Origin: Parvibaculum sp.
GTDB taxonomy: Bacteria; Pseudomonadota; Alphaproteobacteria; Parvibaculales; Parvibaculaceae
Reading direction: 5' to 3'
Assembly (NCBI GenBank): GCA_031291615.1
Contig: JARLIS010000019.1
Span: forward strand, 24,768 to 88,767
DNA length: 64,000 nt
Program-made: the position numbers and the translations under genes
The notes under the pieces: generated by a model
What the model was told of the DNA's origin: nothing
Seen by the model: the letters and a program-made list of their open reading frames with translations, nothing else
The model's database searches: none
In this document: one piece after another, positions 40,020 through 48,585 of the stretch
Layout of the letters: every line of letters starts with the position of its first letter
Numbering within the stretch: the first letter of the stretch is position 1

Positions 40020-40070
40020 CATTTTCGCGATTCATGTAGTCTAGGCTCAATAGATCTCCAGGGGCTGAGC

Positions 40071-40505
40071 GTGGACGACCATTTTCATCGCTTCAATTCA
40101 ATGATCAAGGCCTGGGGCCGAAAGGATATCGACGGCGTCCTTGCGTTGATGACGGATGACATCGTCTGGCACTTCGCCGCCGCCATCGCGCCGCCGGTTG
40201 TGGGCAAGGCCAAGGTTCGCAAATTTCTCGAAGGCTTCGCGCCCCAGATCGCCGAATTGCGTTGGCGCATTTTCCATCACGCCGAGAGCGGCGACCGCCT
40301 CTTCTTCGAAGGCGTCGATGAATATATCGGCACCGACGGCAAGCGCATCGCGACGCCCTATGCGAGCGTTGTCGAATTCCGCGACGGCCTCATATGCGGC
40401 TGGCGCGACTATTTCGACGGCGGCCTGCTTGAGAAGCTGAAAGCGGGCGAGCCCCTTCCCCCTTATGTCGAGGCGTTGATCGCCCGTCCTTCCGAGAGTG
40501 CGTGA
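40071..40505 (+). CDS. SnoaL/NTF2-like protein
   Basis: 144 residues from GTG 40071 (agggg six bases upstream). The cone-shaped NTF2-like fold is suggested by FNSMIKAWGRKDIDGVLALMTDDIVWHF, VGKAKVRKFLEGF and a C-terminal VVEFRDGLICGWRDYFD. Members are limonene-epoxide-hydrolase-like enzymes, isomerases or binding proteins; the role here is unknown. It directly precedes an SDR gene (ends abut at 40505/40508), suggesting a shared substrate. Confidence 0.82.
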   Translation: MDDHFHRFNSMIKAWGRKDIDGVLALMTDDIVWHFAAAIAPPVVGKAKVRKFLEGFAPQIAELRWRIFHHAESGDRLFFEGVDEYIGTDGKRIATPYASVVEFRDGLICGWRDYFDGGLLEKLKAGEPLPPYVEALIARPSESA

Positions 40506-40507
40506 AA

Positions 40508-41266
40508 ATGGAAATTGAAAACGCCGTCGCCCTTGTCACCGGCGGCAATCGCGGCATCGGCGAAGCCTTCGTGCGCGCCTTCCTGGCTGCCGGTGCGAGG
40601 AAGGTCTATGTCGGCGCGCGCGATCCGCAAGCAGCCGCGCATCTCGTTGCCGAAGCGCCGGAAAAGATCTTCGCGGTGAAACTGGACGTGACGAAGCCGG
40701 ATGAAATTGCCGCTGCCGCCGCGCAATGCGGCGACGTGACGATCCTCGTCAACAATGCCGGCGCCTTCAATCACGACCGCCTGATCGCTTCTCCCGATCT
40801 GGCGCCGGTGCGCGACGAGATGGAGGTCAATTATTTCGGCATGGTCGGCATGTGCCGCGCCTTCGCACCCGTGCTGGCGAAGAATGGCGGCGGCGCCATC
40901 GCCAACGTCCTTTCCGCCGGCGGCATCGCGGCCTCGCCGGCGATGGGCGGCTACAGCCCGTCGAAATTCGCCGCCCGCGCCGCGACCGTCTGCATCCGCG
41001 CCGAGCTCGCCGACCAGGGCACGCAGGTAAATGCTTTGATCGTGGGCTCCGTCGATACCCGCATGGCGTCGCATGTTGCGGGCGCAAAAGAAAAGCCCGC
41101 CGACATAGCATCCGTCGGCCTCAACGCTATCCGCCGGAATGTCGACGAAACGGATACCGACCGCATGGCGATGGAAGTGCGCGCGGCGCTTGCCCGCGAT
41201 CCAAAGGCGCTGGAACGGTCCATGGCGCGCATGCTGAAAGCGACGCAGATTTCGACGGGGCGCTGA
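40508..41266 (+). CDS. Short-chain dehydrogenase/reductase
   Basis: 252 residues from ATG 40508 (GTG 40502 also possible). NAD(P) motif TGGNRGIG, NNAG, and catalytic Ser/Tyr/Lys in SAGGIAASPAMGG-YSPSK are intact. Probable operon with the NTF2-like gene upstream. It converges on the thioesterase gene with a four-base gap. Substrate not predictable. Confidence 0.88.
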   Translation: MEIENAVALVTGGNRGIGEAFVRAFLAAGARKVYVGARDPQAAAHLVAEAPEKIFAVKLDVTKPDEIAAAAAQCGDVTILVNNAGAFNHDRLIASPDLAPVRDEMEVNYFGMVGMCRAFAPVLAKNGGGAIANVLSAGGIAASPAMGGYSPSKFAARAATVCIRAELADQGTQVNALIVGSVDTRMASHVAGAKEKPADIASVGLNAIRRNVDETDTDRMAMEVRAALARDPKALERSMARMLKATQISTGR

Positions 41267-41270
41267 AGCC

Positions 41271-41699
41271 TCAGGTGCCGATCTTGAAGGTGGCGCTGCC
41301 CTTGGCGACGAGTTCGCCGTCTTCGCGCCGCAGCTCGGCTTCCGCAAAGGCGATCGACTTGCCGCGATGGCGCACAAAGCCCTCGCCGATCAGCACTCCC
41401 TTGTCGGCCCGGCCGAGGAAACTCGTCTTGAGTTCCAGCGTCACCTGCGGCGTGCCGGGTACCTGATGCGTCAGCCTGACCGCATGGCCGCACAGCCCGT
41501 CGAGCATCGCCGCAAGGAAGCCGCCATAAATGCGCCCGCCCCGGTTGACGAAATTGTCGCCGGCGACGAAGGACGCGCGGATATATCCGCGCGCCGCATC
41601 CGTCTCCAGCACCTTCTTGCCGAGCGTCACCGCGGCTGGAGATTCCCATTCGGGATCCAGCCGCGGATCGTCGGCGTCATGCGTGTCGGTGGAATTCAA
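41271..41699 (-). CDS. Hotdog-fold PaaI-type thioesterase
   Basis: 142 residues from TTG 41699, chosen because aggagagg lies four bases upstream; the open frame extends to 41765 over the neighbouring gene. The hotdog signature is NRGGRIYGGFLAAMLDGLCGHAV with a later TSFLGRADKGVLIGEG and KSIAFAEAEL. Members hydrolyse acyl- or aryl-CoA thioesters. It fits the CoA-centred metabolism of the region. Confidence 0.85.
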   Translation of the reverse strand: MNSTDTHDADDPRLDPEWESPAAVTLGKKVLETDAARGYIRASFVAGDNFVNRGGRIYGGFLAAMLDGLCGHAVRLTHQVPGTPQVTLELKTSFLGRADKGVLIGEGFVRHRGKSIAFAEAELRREDGELVAKGSATFKIGT

Positions 41700-41712
41700 T
41701 CGCCTCTCCTTT

Positions 41713-42102
41713 TCAGGAGAATGGCACCTTGAACGACTTTTTGTAAGCATCCTTGCAGTCGGCAAATTCCTGCGACATCAGGTCGAGGCCCTTTGCCTGG
41801 CACGATGCGCTGGCGCGGCTTTCCGCGACGCCCTTGTTGGTGCATTCCTTGAGATCGGGATCGAACAGGAAAATGCAAACCATCGGAATGTAGCGTTCCT
41901 TGCAGGGCAGCTCGCGAATGTACTTCTGCTGCTCCGGCGACCGCTTGTCCCACCACTCCTGCAACTTGCCGTCCGCCATGTGGCGGGTGTCGCTCTGCAT
42001 GCAGTCCGGCGCCTTGTCGGCATAAGCCGCGCCGGGCAATGCCATCCACGCGACGAGCATCATGCCCAATGCGAAAAACGCCTGTACAAAACTTTTCATC
42101 AC
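41713..42102 (-). CDS. Secreted six-cysteine protein (tandem paralogue 1)
   Basis: 129 residues, start GTG 42102 or ATG 42099 behind ggagg. Signal peptide ends GAAYA, cleavage after A28. The mature part has six Cys with spacing 8, 10, 13 and 14 between the last five, and shared phrases LPCKERYIPMVCIFLFDPDL, CTNKGVAESRA and LMSQEFADCK. It is clearly homologous to the next upstream gene and presumably disulfide-bonded in the periplasm. No family recognised. Confidence 0.8.
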   Translation of the reverse strand: MMKSFVQAFFALGMMLVAWMALPGAAYADKAPDCMQSDTRHMADGKLQEWWDKRSPEQQKYIRELPCKERYIPMVCIFLFDPDLKECTNKGVAESRASASCQAKGLDLMSQEFADCKDAYKKSFKVPFS

Positions 42103-42162
42103 TCACTTTCCTCCCTTTGAAACGAAATACCCCTTACGTGGCCCGCCTGCTTCTTCGGCGCG

Positions 42163-42576
42163 TCAGCTCGTGACGCGCGGGAACGGCGGTTTGAACGTCT
42201 TTTTGAATTGCGCTTTGCAGTCCGCCAGCTCCTGCGACATCAGGTCGTAACCCTTTGCCTGACAGGCCGCTGTCGCCCGTTTTTCCGCGACGCCCTTGTT
42301 GGTGCAGTCGATGAGATCGGGCTCATAGAGAAAGATGCAGACCATGGGGATGTAACGCTCCTCGCAAGGCAATGCGAGAATGACCTTGTGCTCGGCTTCC
42401 GAGCGCCGGTCCCACCAGCCCTGAGCGCCTTCCCGGTTTTTGACTTCGGTCGACATCAGGCAATTGATGACGCCGACATCCGTCTTGTCCGCGGCGATCG
42501 CCGGCTTCGCGCCGAACCATCCAAGCAAGGCGAAGACAGCCGCCGCAGCGCAAACACTACGTGTCATGGCCGACAT
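42163..42576 (-). CDS. Secreted six-cysteine protein (tandem paralogue 2)
   Basis: 137 residues from ATG 42576 (ggggagg upstream). Signal peptide to about A28/A29 (KPAIAAD). Mature protein keeps the same six Cys and the same last four spacings as paralogue 1, with LPCEERYIPMVCIFLYEPDL, CTNKGVAEKRATAACQAKG and LMSQELADCK. The pair arose by duplication; the promoter region contains a long palindrome at 42657. Function unknown. Confidence 0.8.
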   Translation of the reverse strand: MSAMTRSVCAAAAVFALLGWFGAKPAIAADKTDVGVINCLMSTEVKNREGAQGWWDRRSEAEHKVILALPCEERYIPMVCIFLYEPDLIDCTNKGVAEKRATAACQAKGYDLMSQELADCKAQFKKTFKPPFPRVTS

Positions 42577-42656
42577 GTCGAACTACCTCCCCAAGTAGTA
42601 AGTACCCTTTACTACATTATCGCGTCAAAGCGCCGCGGGGAAGATGCGAAGTGCGG

Positions 42657-42679
42657 TTTTTGCGAAAATTTCGCAAAAA
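42657..42679. promoter_or_regulatory. 23-bp palindrome (11-bp arms) upstream of the six-cysteine genes
   Basis: Arms TTTTTGCGAAA and TTTCGCAAAAA around a single central A, perfect. It lies 80 bases before ATG 42576 and its right end merges with the terminator of the gst gene. It may be an operator or an extension of the terminator structure. Confidence 0.4.
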
Positions 42680-42706
42680 AGCCGGCCCCCACTGGAGGCC
42701 GGCTTT
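42675..42706 (-). terminator. Strong intrinsic terminator of the glutathione transferase gene
   Basis: Read on the minus strand: AAAGCCGGCC, 9-base loop, GGCCGGCTTT continuing into TTTTTT. A 10-bp stem plus T-run, starting 23 bases after the gst stop codon. Confidence 0.85.
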
Positions 42707-42729
42707 GTGGCTTTGCCTCTCCCGAGGCC

Positions 42730-43341
42730 TCAGGCGGCGGCGCTCGGCCGGGCCTTCATCCGCGCATGCCAGGCGACGATGTTCTTGTTCGCCGGATTGA
42801 TCGGCTGGCCGACCGCGACCCCGAAATCGAGGAAGCAGAACAGGAGGATATCGGCAAGCGTCAGCCGGTTGCCGGCGATGAACTGCTTGCCTTCAAGCTG
42901 GCCGTCGAGCCATGTGATCTTGTCCTGCGCAATGGCCTTGAGGCCCGCCGCCGCTTCCGGCAGGCAGCGCATGCGGTCCTTGAACATCGGCAGGCCCTCG
43001 GCATAGCGGAAACCGCTGGTCAGCGGCTCGCAGATGTTGAGGTCGACGCGGCGCGTCCACATCCGGGTCTCCGCGCGCTCCTCCGGCGTCGCGCCGATAA
43101 GCGGCGTGGCCGGATTTTTCTCCTCGAGATATTCGCAAATGGCCGTGATCTCGGCGACTACGGAACCGTTGTCCAGTTCGAGCGCAGGCATCTGCCCGCT
43201 CGGATTGACGCTGAGATATGGCTCGCGCCGGTTGTCGCCCTTCATGATGTCGATTTCGACGAAGGGAATCGTGATGCCCTTTTCCTTCATGAACATCCGC
43301 ACGACATGCGGATTGGGTCCGATGGAATTGTAGAGTTTCAT
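42730..43341 (-). CDS. Glutathione S-transferase
   Basis: 203 residues from ATG 43341 with gggag upstream. The thioredoxin-fold N-terminal domain runs MKLYNSIGPNPHVVRMF, with the cis-Pro VNPSGQMPAL and the glutathione-gamma-Glu contact GSVVAEITAICEYLEE; the helical domain has the N-capping GNRLTLADILLF. It conjugates or isomerises electrophiles with glutathione. Followed by its own strong terminator. Confidence 0.9.
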   Translation of the reverse strand: MKLYNSIGPNPHVVRMFMKEKGITIPFVEIDIMKGDNRREPYLSVNPSGQMPALELDNGSVVAEITAICEYLEEKNPATPLIGATPEERAETRMWTRRVDLNICEPLTSGFRYAEGLPMFKDRMRCLPEAAAGLKAIAQDKITWLDGQLEGKQFIAGNRLTLADILLFCFLDFGVAVGQPINPANKNIVAWHARMKARPSAAA

Positions 43342-43512
43342 GCCTATCTCCCTGTTGCGGTCTTTGCGCCGTTGCAAAATCCATAACCGAATGTCCGTCC
43401 CCGCGCCAGTGTCGCCGGTCGGCCAATCCGGCCCATATGCCGTTACATTGGCCCTTGTGCCGGGCGCGACGGCCCCCGACTATGCGCCGCGCATGGGAAA
43501 GAGGTGCGAGGC

Positions 43513-44763
43513 ATGAACGAAGCGCGCGCAGGCGTCTTCTACGGATGGTATGTCGTCGCCGCGACGATGGCCGTGATGACGGTCGCCTCGGGCCTCGGCT
43601 TCTACAATCTGTCCGTCTACCTCAATGCCTTCGTCTCCCATGGCGGCTTCTCCGTTTCCGCGGCGTCGGGGGCGACGGCCTGCTTTTTCATTGCCTCCGG
43701 CATCGCAGGCCTCGCCGTCGGCGCGCTGATCGAGCGATTTGACGTGCGCTGGGTGCTGACGGCGGGCGCGCTCATTTGCAGTCTCGCCATGTTCGCCTCA
43801 GGGCATGTGAACGCGCTCTGGCAGCTCTATGGCTTCTACGTGCTCTTCGGCGTCGGCTATGCCTGCTGCGCGCTTATACCCGGCACGACGCTTGTGGCGC
43901 GCTGGTTCGCCCGCCGCCGCTCGCTGGCGCTTTCGGTCGCGTCCACCGGCTTGTCGCTCGGCGGCATTCTGCTGACGCCGCTCTCCGCCAGGCTCATTGC
44001 CCATTTGGGTTTTGCCGGCGCGGCGCCATGGTTCGCCCTCGTCTTCATGCTGGGCATCGTGCCCATCGCCTGGCTCGCCATTCGCCCGAGCCCCTATGCA
44101 ATCGGCCTCGGCATGGACGGCGATCCGATCGACCTCGATGCAAGTGGTCAGCTCCGGCCTGCCGACGGCATCGACTACGCCGATGCGATCCGCAGCCGCT
44201 TCTTCATTCTGATGACGCTCGCCTTCATCTTCGCAATGATGGCGCAGGTCGGCGCCATCTCGCACCAGTTCAATCTCGTCGCCGGACGAAGCGGCAGCGA
44301 AAGCACGGCCGGCCTCGCCGTCGCGGTCATGGCGGGCGCGAGCATCGTCGGCCGCCTCGCGGGCGGCTGGGCGCTCGCCTACATCTCGTCGAGATATTTC
44401 GTTCTCGCCCTGAGCGTCGGTCAGGGTGCGGCGCTCATCCTCTTCGCCTTCGCGCAAGGAAAGGTGCTGCTCGTCGTGTCGGCGCTCTTTGGCTGCACCG
44501 TAGGAAACCTGCTGATGATGCAACCCCTGATGCTCGCCGAAGCCTTCGGCCTCAAGGCCTATGGCCGCGTCTTCTCCTTCAACCAGCTCTTCATGGTGAC
44601 GGGCGTCGCCAGCGGACCCGCCGTCATGGGCCTGCTTTACGCGCGCGCCGGAAACTACGAGAACGCCTATCTCGTCATGGCGGGCGCATCGCTCCTCGCC
44701 TTCGGCCTCATCTGGGCGGCGGGCCCTGTCCGCGCCCTCATCGACGGAAGACAGAATGCATAA
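43513..44763 (+). CDS. MFS transporter (monocarboxylate/oxalate-like), paralogue A
   Basis: 416 residues, about 12 hydrophobic helices. Start ATG 43513 with gagg upstream. The N-terminal GVFYGWYVVAATMAVMTVASG and helix-2/3 loop ALIERFDVRWVLTAGAL resemble the OFA/MCT-like group of small organic-acid carriers. It is closely similar to the carrier at 45415-46674. Its end overlaps the gamma-carbonic-anhydrase-like gene by eight bases. Confidence 0.87.
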   Translation: MNEARAGVFYGWYVVAATMAVMTVASGLGFYNLSVYLNAFVSHGGFSVSAASGATACFFIASGIAGLAVGALIERFDVRWVLTAGALICSLAMFASGHVNALWQLYGFYVLFGVGYACCALIPGTTLVARWFARRRSLALSVASTGLSLGGILLTPLSARLIAHLGFAGAAPWFALVFMLGIVPIAWLAIRPSPYAIGLGMDGDPIDLDASGQLRPADGIDYADAIRSRFFILMTLAFIFAMMAQVGAISHQFNLVAGRSGSESTAGLAVAVMAGASIVGRLAGGWALAYISSRYFVLALSVGQGAALILFAFAQGKVLLVVSALFGCTVGNLLMMQPLMLAEAFGLKAYGRVFSFNQLFMVTGVASGPAVMGLLYARAGNYENAYLVMAGASLLAFGLIWAAGPVRALIDGRQNA

Positions 44764-45334
44764 CCGCAATTTCGGACCCGGCATCGTCCTCGACAATCCG
44801 GCCTTCATCCACGAGACGGCTCTCGTCTACGGCAAGGTCCATATCGGCGAGGGCGCGTCGCTCTGGCCCTATGTCGTCATCCGCAGCGAAATGCACGAAG
44901 TCCGCATTGGCCGCCGCACCAATATTCAGGATTTCGTCATGATCCATGTCGGCAACAACACGCCGACGATCATCGGCGATAATTGCTCGATCACGCATCA
45001 CTGCACCATCCACGGCGCGTGGATCGGCGACAATTGCCTCGTCGGCATCAATTCGACGCTGATGGACGGCGCGCGCATCGGCCGGAACTCGATTGTCGCC
45101 GGCCATTCGATCGTGACCGAAGGCACCGAAATTCCCGAAAACTCGATCGTCGCCGGCGCGCCCGCCAAGGTCATACGCACCCGCGACTGCGGGTCGGCCA
45201 ATGCGATGAACGCCGCCTTCTACTTCGAAAACGCCAAGGCCTATGCCCGGGGCGAGCACCGCATCGCCGAACGCGCCGAATTCGCCGAAGCCATGAAGGC
45301 CGAGTTGGCAAGGCTGACGGCCGAAGGGAATTAG
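44756..45334 (+). CDS. Gamma-carbonic anhydrase-like hexapeptide protein
   Basis: 192 residues of left-handed beta-helix (repeats such as IGEGASLWPYVVI, IGRRTNIQDFVMI, IGDNCSITHHCTI, IGDNCLVGINSTL). The His of ITHHCTIHG and IHV match the zinc ligands of the YrdA/PaaY/CaiE group. These proteins are carbonic anhydrases, or thioesterases (PaaY). Overlap with the carrier gene suggests a joint role with its substrate. Confidence 0.88.
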   Translation: MHNRNFGPGIVLDNPAFIHETALVYGKVHIGEGASLWPYVVIRSEMHEVRIGRRTNIQDFVMIHVGNNTPTIIGDNCSITHHCTIHGAWIGDNCLVGINSTLMDGARIGRNSIVAGHSIVTEGTEIPENSIVAGAPAKVIRTRDCGSANAMNAAFYFENAKAYARGEHRIAERAEFAEAMKAELARLTAEGN

Positions 45335-45414
45335 GGTGCCTGGATTTTTCCCTTGTGGGCTTACGCGAAATGCTTAAGTAAGCGCCATACACCGCTTGCT
45401 GGGGACGTCCGGAC

Positions 45415-46674
45415 ATGAGCGCCGACGAGCAAGGCCGCCCCAAGGGCGGTCTTTTCTATGGCTGGTATATCGTCGCGACGGTCTTCGTCTCGCAGACGGT
45501 CTCCTGCGGCCTCATCTTCTATAACCTCTCTATCCTCCTGAAAGTCTTCGTCGCCCAAAGCGGCTTCTCCGTTTCCGCGACCTCGACGGCGACCGCTTCC
45601 TTCTTCATCGCGGGCGGCGTGGCGGGCCTCGGCGTCGGTTGGCTGATCGACCGCTACGATCCTCGGATCATCATCACCTTCGGCGCAATATGCGCGGCCT
45701 GCGCGCTGGCCTTTGCCGGTCATGTTCACGCGCTCTGGCAGCTCTACTTGTTCTATATCCTCTTCGGCATCGGCAATGCAGCCGTCGCCGTCATCCCCGG
45801 CATAACCATCGTCGCGCGCTGGTTCTCCCGCCAGCGCTCGCGCGCCATCGCCTATGCATCCACCGGCCTTTCCCTCGGCGGCATCATCTTCACGCCGATC
45901 TCGGTCACCTTGATCCAGAATCTTGGCCTCGAACACGCGGCCTACTGGTTCGCGCTCATTCTCATCCTCGGCACCGTGCCGATCTCGTGGATATTCCTGC
46001 GGCCCGATCCCGCGTCGATGGGCCTCGCGCCCGACGGCGACGCGCCGAAGCTCGATTCAGACGGCCGCATGCTGGCGCCGGACGGCGTGAGTTTCGAGGA
46101 GGCGATCCGCAGCCGCTTCTTCATCCTCTTCACAACGGCCTACGTGTTTTCGATGATGGCGCAGGTCGGCAGCCTCGCCCATCAGGTCCGCCTCGTTGCC
46201 ACCCGCACCGGCGACGACCACATCGCCGCGCTTGCCGTCTCCGTCATGGCGGCCGCAAGCGTGACCGGCCGCCTCGTCGGCGGTTCCGTCCTCCACCGCA
46301 TCTCGTCGAAGCGCTACCTGCAAGGCGTCTTCATTCTGCAAGCCGCGGCCTTCACGCTCTTTGCCTTCGCGGAAGGCGCCACGGCCTTGCTGATCGTTTC
46401 GGCGATGTTCGGCGCCACGGTCGGCAACATGCAGATGATGCAGCCCCTGATCGTCGCCGAGGCTTTCGGCCTCAAGGCCTATGCGCGCATTCTGTCCCTC
46501 GCCCAGATGATCACCACCTGCGCCAATGCGATCGGACCGGCGCTGATGGGCTTTCTTTACGAGCGCGCCGGAGGCTATGAAGTACCCTATCTCGCCATCG
46601 CCGCCTCCTCGCTGATCGGCATTACGGCGCTGACCGCCGCCGGCCCCGTTCGCGCCATGATCGACAAGCGGTAA
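45415..46674 (+). CDS. MFS transporter, paralogue B
   Basis: 419 residues, 12 hydrophobic helices. It mirrors paralogue A nearly end to end (GLFYGWYIVATVFVSQTV, FYNLSILLKVFVAQSGFSVSATSTATASFFIAGG, EEAIRSRFFILFTTAYVFSMMAQVG, MMQPLIVAEAFGLKAYARI). Same membrane topology, likely organic-acid uptake. It starts 80 bases after the gamma-carbonic-anhydrase-like gene and precedes the malyl-CoA-lyase-like gene by 49 bases. Confidence 0.87.
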   Translation: MSADEQGRPKGGLFYGWYIVATVFVSQTVSCGLIFYNLSILLKVFVAQSGFSVSATSTATASFFIAGGVAGLGVGWLIDRYDPRIIITFGAICAACALAFAGHVHALWQLYLFYILFGIGNAAVAVIPGITIVARWFSRQRSRAIAYASTGLSLGGIIFTPISVTLIQNLGLEHAAYWFALILILGTVPISWIFLRPDPASMGLAPDGDAPKLDSDGRMLAPDGVSFEEAIRSRFFILFTTAYVFSMMAQVGSLAHQVRLVATRTGDDHIAALAVSVMAAASVTGRLVGGSVLHRISSKRYLQGVFILQAAAFTLFAFAEGATALLIVSAMFGATVGNMQMMQPLIVAEAFGLKAYARILSLAQMITTCANAIGPALMGFLYERAGGYEVPYLAIAASSLIGITALTAAGPVRAMIDKR

Positions 46675-46723
46675 ATTCCGGCTAGACTGCGCTTTTCCCG
46701 CCCGCCATATCCCGGATTGAACG

Positions 46724-47767
46724 ATGAAACTGCCGTCGCAATTCTACAAGCCGCTCGCCATTGGCGCGCCCGAGCCCTACCGCGAACTCCCGGTGGCGCT
46801 GGAGCGCATGATCCATTTCTTTCCCGGTCACAACGAAAAGCTGCGCGCCCGGCTCGGCGAGATCATCCCGCAGACCGACGTGCTGCTCGGCAATCTCGAA
46901 GACGCCATTCCCGCCGACGCCAAGGAAGCCGCGCGTAGGGGCGTCATCGAAGCCGCGAAGGCGCATGACTTCGGTCAGACCGGCTTCTGGACGCGCATCA
47001 ATCCGCTGAACAGCCCCTGGATGCTCGACGACGTGACCGAGATCGTCGGTGAAGTCGGTAACAAGATCGACGTCATCATGCTGCCCAAGGTCGAAGGCGT
47101 GTGGGACATCCACTATCTCGACCAGCTTCTCGCCCAGCTTGAAGCGAAGCACGCGATCAAAAAGCCCATCCTCATCCACGCCATTCTTGAAACCGCTCAA
47201 GGCGTGAAGAACGTCGAGGAGATCGCCGCCGCCTCTCCGCGCATGCACGGCATGAGCCTCGGGCCTGCCGACCTCGCCGCCTCGCGCCGCATGAAGACCA
47301 CCCGCGTCGGCGGCGGCCATCCGGGCTATGGCGTGCTCGAAGACCCCCGGGAAGACGGCGGCCCGCGTGCCTATGCGCAGCAGGATCTCTGGCACTACAC
47401 CTTCGCCAAGATGGTGGATGCCTGTGTTGCCAACGACATCCGCCCCTTCTACGGGCCCTTCGGCGACATCAAGGATCTCGCCGCCTGCGAGCAGCAATTC
47501 CGCAACGCCTTCCTCATGGGATGCGTCGGCGCATGGACGCTCCACCCCGATCAGATCGCCGTCGCCAAGAAGGTCTTCAGCCCAGATCCCAAGGAAGTCC
47601 TCTTTGCCAAAAAGATTCTGGAAGCCATGCCTGACGGCACCGGCGTCGCCATGATCGACGGCAAGATGCAGGACGACGCGACATGGAAACAGGCCAAGGT
47701 CATAGTCGATCTGGCGAAGAAGGTTGCGGCCCGCGATCCCGAACTGGCTAAGGCTTACGGCTTCTGA
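46724..47767 (+). CDS. Malyl-CoA lyase-like (HpcH/HpaI aldolase/citrate lyase family)
   Basis: 347 residues. The TIM barrel has [32 protein letters not shown] (metal-binding Asp/Glu), [28 protein letters not shown] and [16 protein letters not shown], followed by [18 protein letters not shown]. This set matches L-malyl-CoA/beta-methylmalyl-CoA lyases, which make or split malyl-CoA with glyoxylate and acetyl- or propionyl-CoA, more than citrate lyase beta. A role with the carriers upstream (C4 acids or glyoxylate) is an inference. Confidence 0.87.
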   Translation: MKLPSQFYKPLAIGAPEPYRELPVALERMIHFFPGHNEKLRARLGEIIPQTDVLLGNLEDAIPADAKEAARRGVIEAAKAHDFGQTGFWTRINPLNSPWMLDDVTEIVGEVGNKIDVIMLPKVEGVWDIHYLDQLLAQLEAKHAIKKPILIHAILETAQGVKNVEEIAAASPRMHGMSLGPADLAASRRMKTTRVGGGHPGYGVLEDPREDGGPRAYAQQDLWHYTFAKMVDACVANDIRPFYGPFGDIKDLAACEQQFRNAFLMGCVGAWTLHPDQIAVAKKVFSPDPKEVLFAKKILEAMPDGTGVAMIDGKMQDDATWKQAKVIVDLAKKVAARDPELAKAYGF

Positions 47768-47798
47768 GTTTCAAGACCCGGCGATTTGGAGAGCGGAT

Positions 47799-48575
47799 AT
47801 GGCGGACGTAAAGAGCGATACTTTCAGCAAGGTCCCCCAGGTGACGCTCGCCTTCTGGATCATCAAGATTCTCGCCACCACGCTGGGCGAAACCGGCGGC
47901 GACGCGCTCTCGATGACGCTTAATCTCGGTTATGCGATCAGCACGGTGATCTTCCTCGCCTTCTTCGCTGCCACCCTGACCGCGCAGATCGCCTCCAGGC
48001 GCTATCATCCGTTGTTCTATTGGGCGGTCGTCGTTGCGACCACGACTGTCGGTACGACGACATCCGACTACATCGACCGGACGCTGGGGCTCGGTTACGT
48101 GCTGTCTTCCGCAATGCTGCTCTGTGCGGTGGTTGTCATTCTTTTCGTCTGGCGCATGTCGACAGGCTCCATCGCCGTCGATCACATCACCACGCGGAAG
48201 AATGAGTTTTTCTACTGGATCACGATCCTCGTCTCGAACACGCTCGGGACGGCGCTCGGCGATTTCGTTGCGACCTCGACCGGCCTCGGCTTCGAAGGCG
48301 GCGCACTCGTCTTCTCCGCCCTGATCGCCCTCGTGGCAGCGGCCCATTTCTACACCCGGATTTCGACGAGCGTTCTCTTCTGGGCCGCTTATGTGCTGAC
48401 GCGCCCCCTCGGCGCCACGCTCGGCGACACGCTCACCAAGCCTGTCGCCGATGGCGGCCTCGATCTCGGACGCATCGCCTCGTCGCTCGTGATCCTGGCT
48501 GTGATGACGGCGGGCATCGTCATCGTGTGGCGCGTCTGGGAATCCCGCCGCGTCGCGCCCGCCGCCGGAAACTAG
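47799..48575 (+). CDS. Four-repeat integral membrane protein (COG4705-like)
   Basis: 258 residues from ATG 47799 (ggagagcgg upstream). Eight or so hydrophobic helices; each quarter carries a T-x-G-x-T/S-x-x-D motif: TTLGETGGDA, TTVGTTTSDY, NTLGTALGDF and PLGATLGDT. The fourfold repetition of acidic and Thr/Gly sites in helices suggests an ion- or small-solute transporter, but this family is largely uncharacterised and I assign no substrate. Confidence 0.82.
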   Translation: MADVKSDTFSKVPQVTLAFWIIKILATTLGETGGDALSMTLNLGYAISTVIFLAFFAATLTAQIASRRYHPLFYWAVVVATTTVGTTTSDYIDRTLGLGYVLSSAMLLCAVVVILFVWRMSTGSIAVDHITTRKNEFFYWITILVSNTLGTALGDFVATSTGLGFEGGALVFSALIALVAAAHFYTRISTSVLFWAAYVLTRPLGATLGDTLTKPVADGGLDLGRIASSLVILAVMTAGIVIVWRVWESRRVAPAAGN

Positions 48576-48585
48576 CGCTGCTGCC

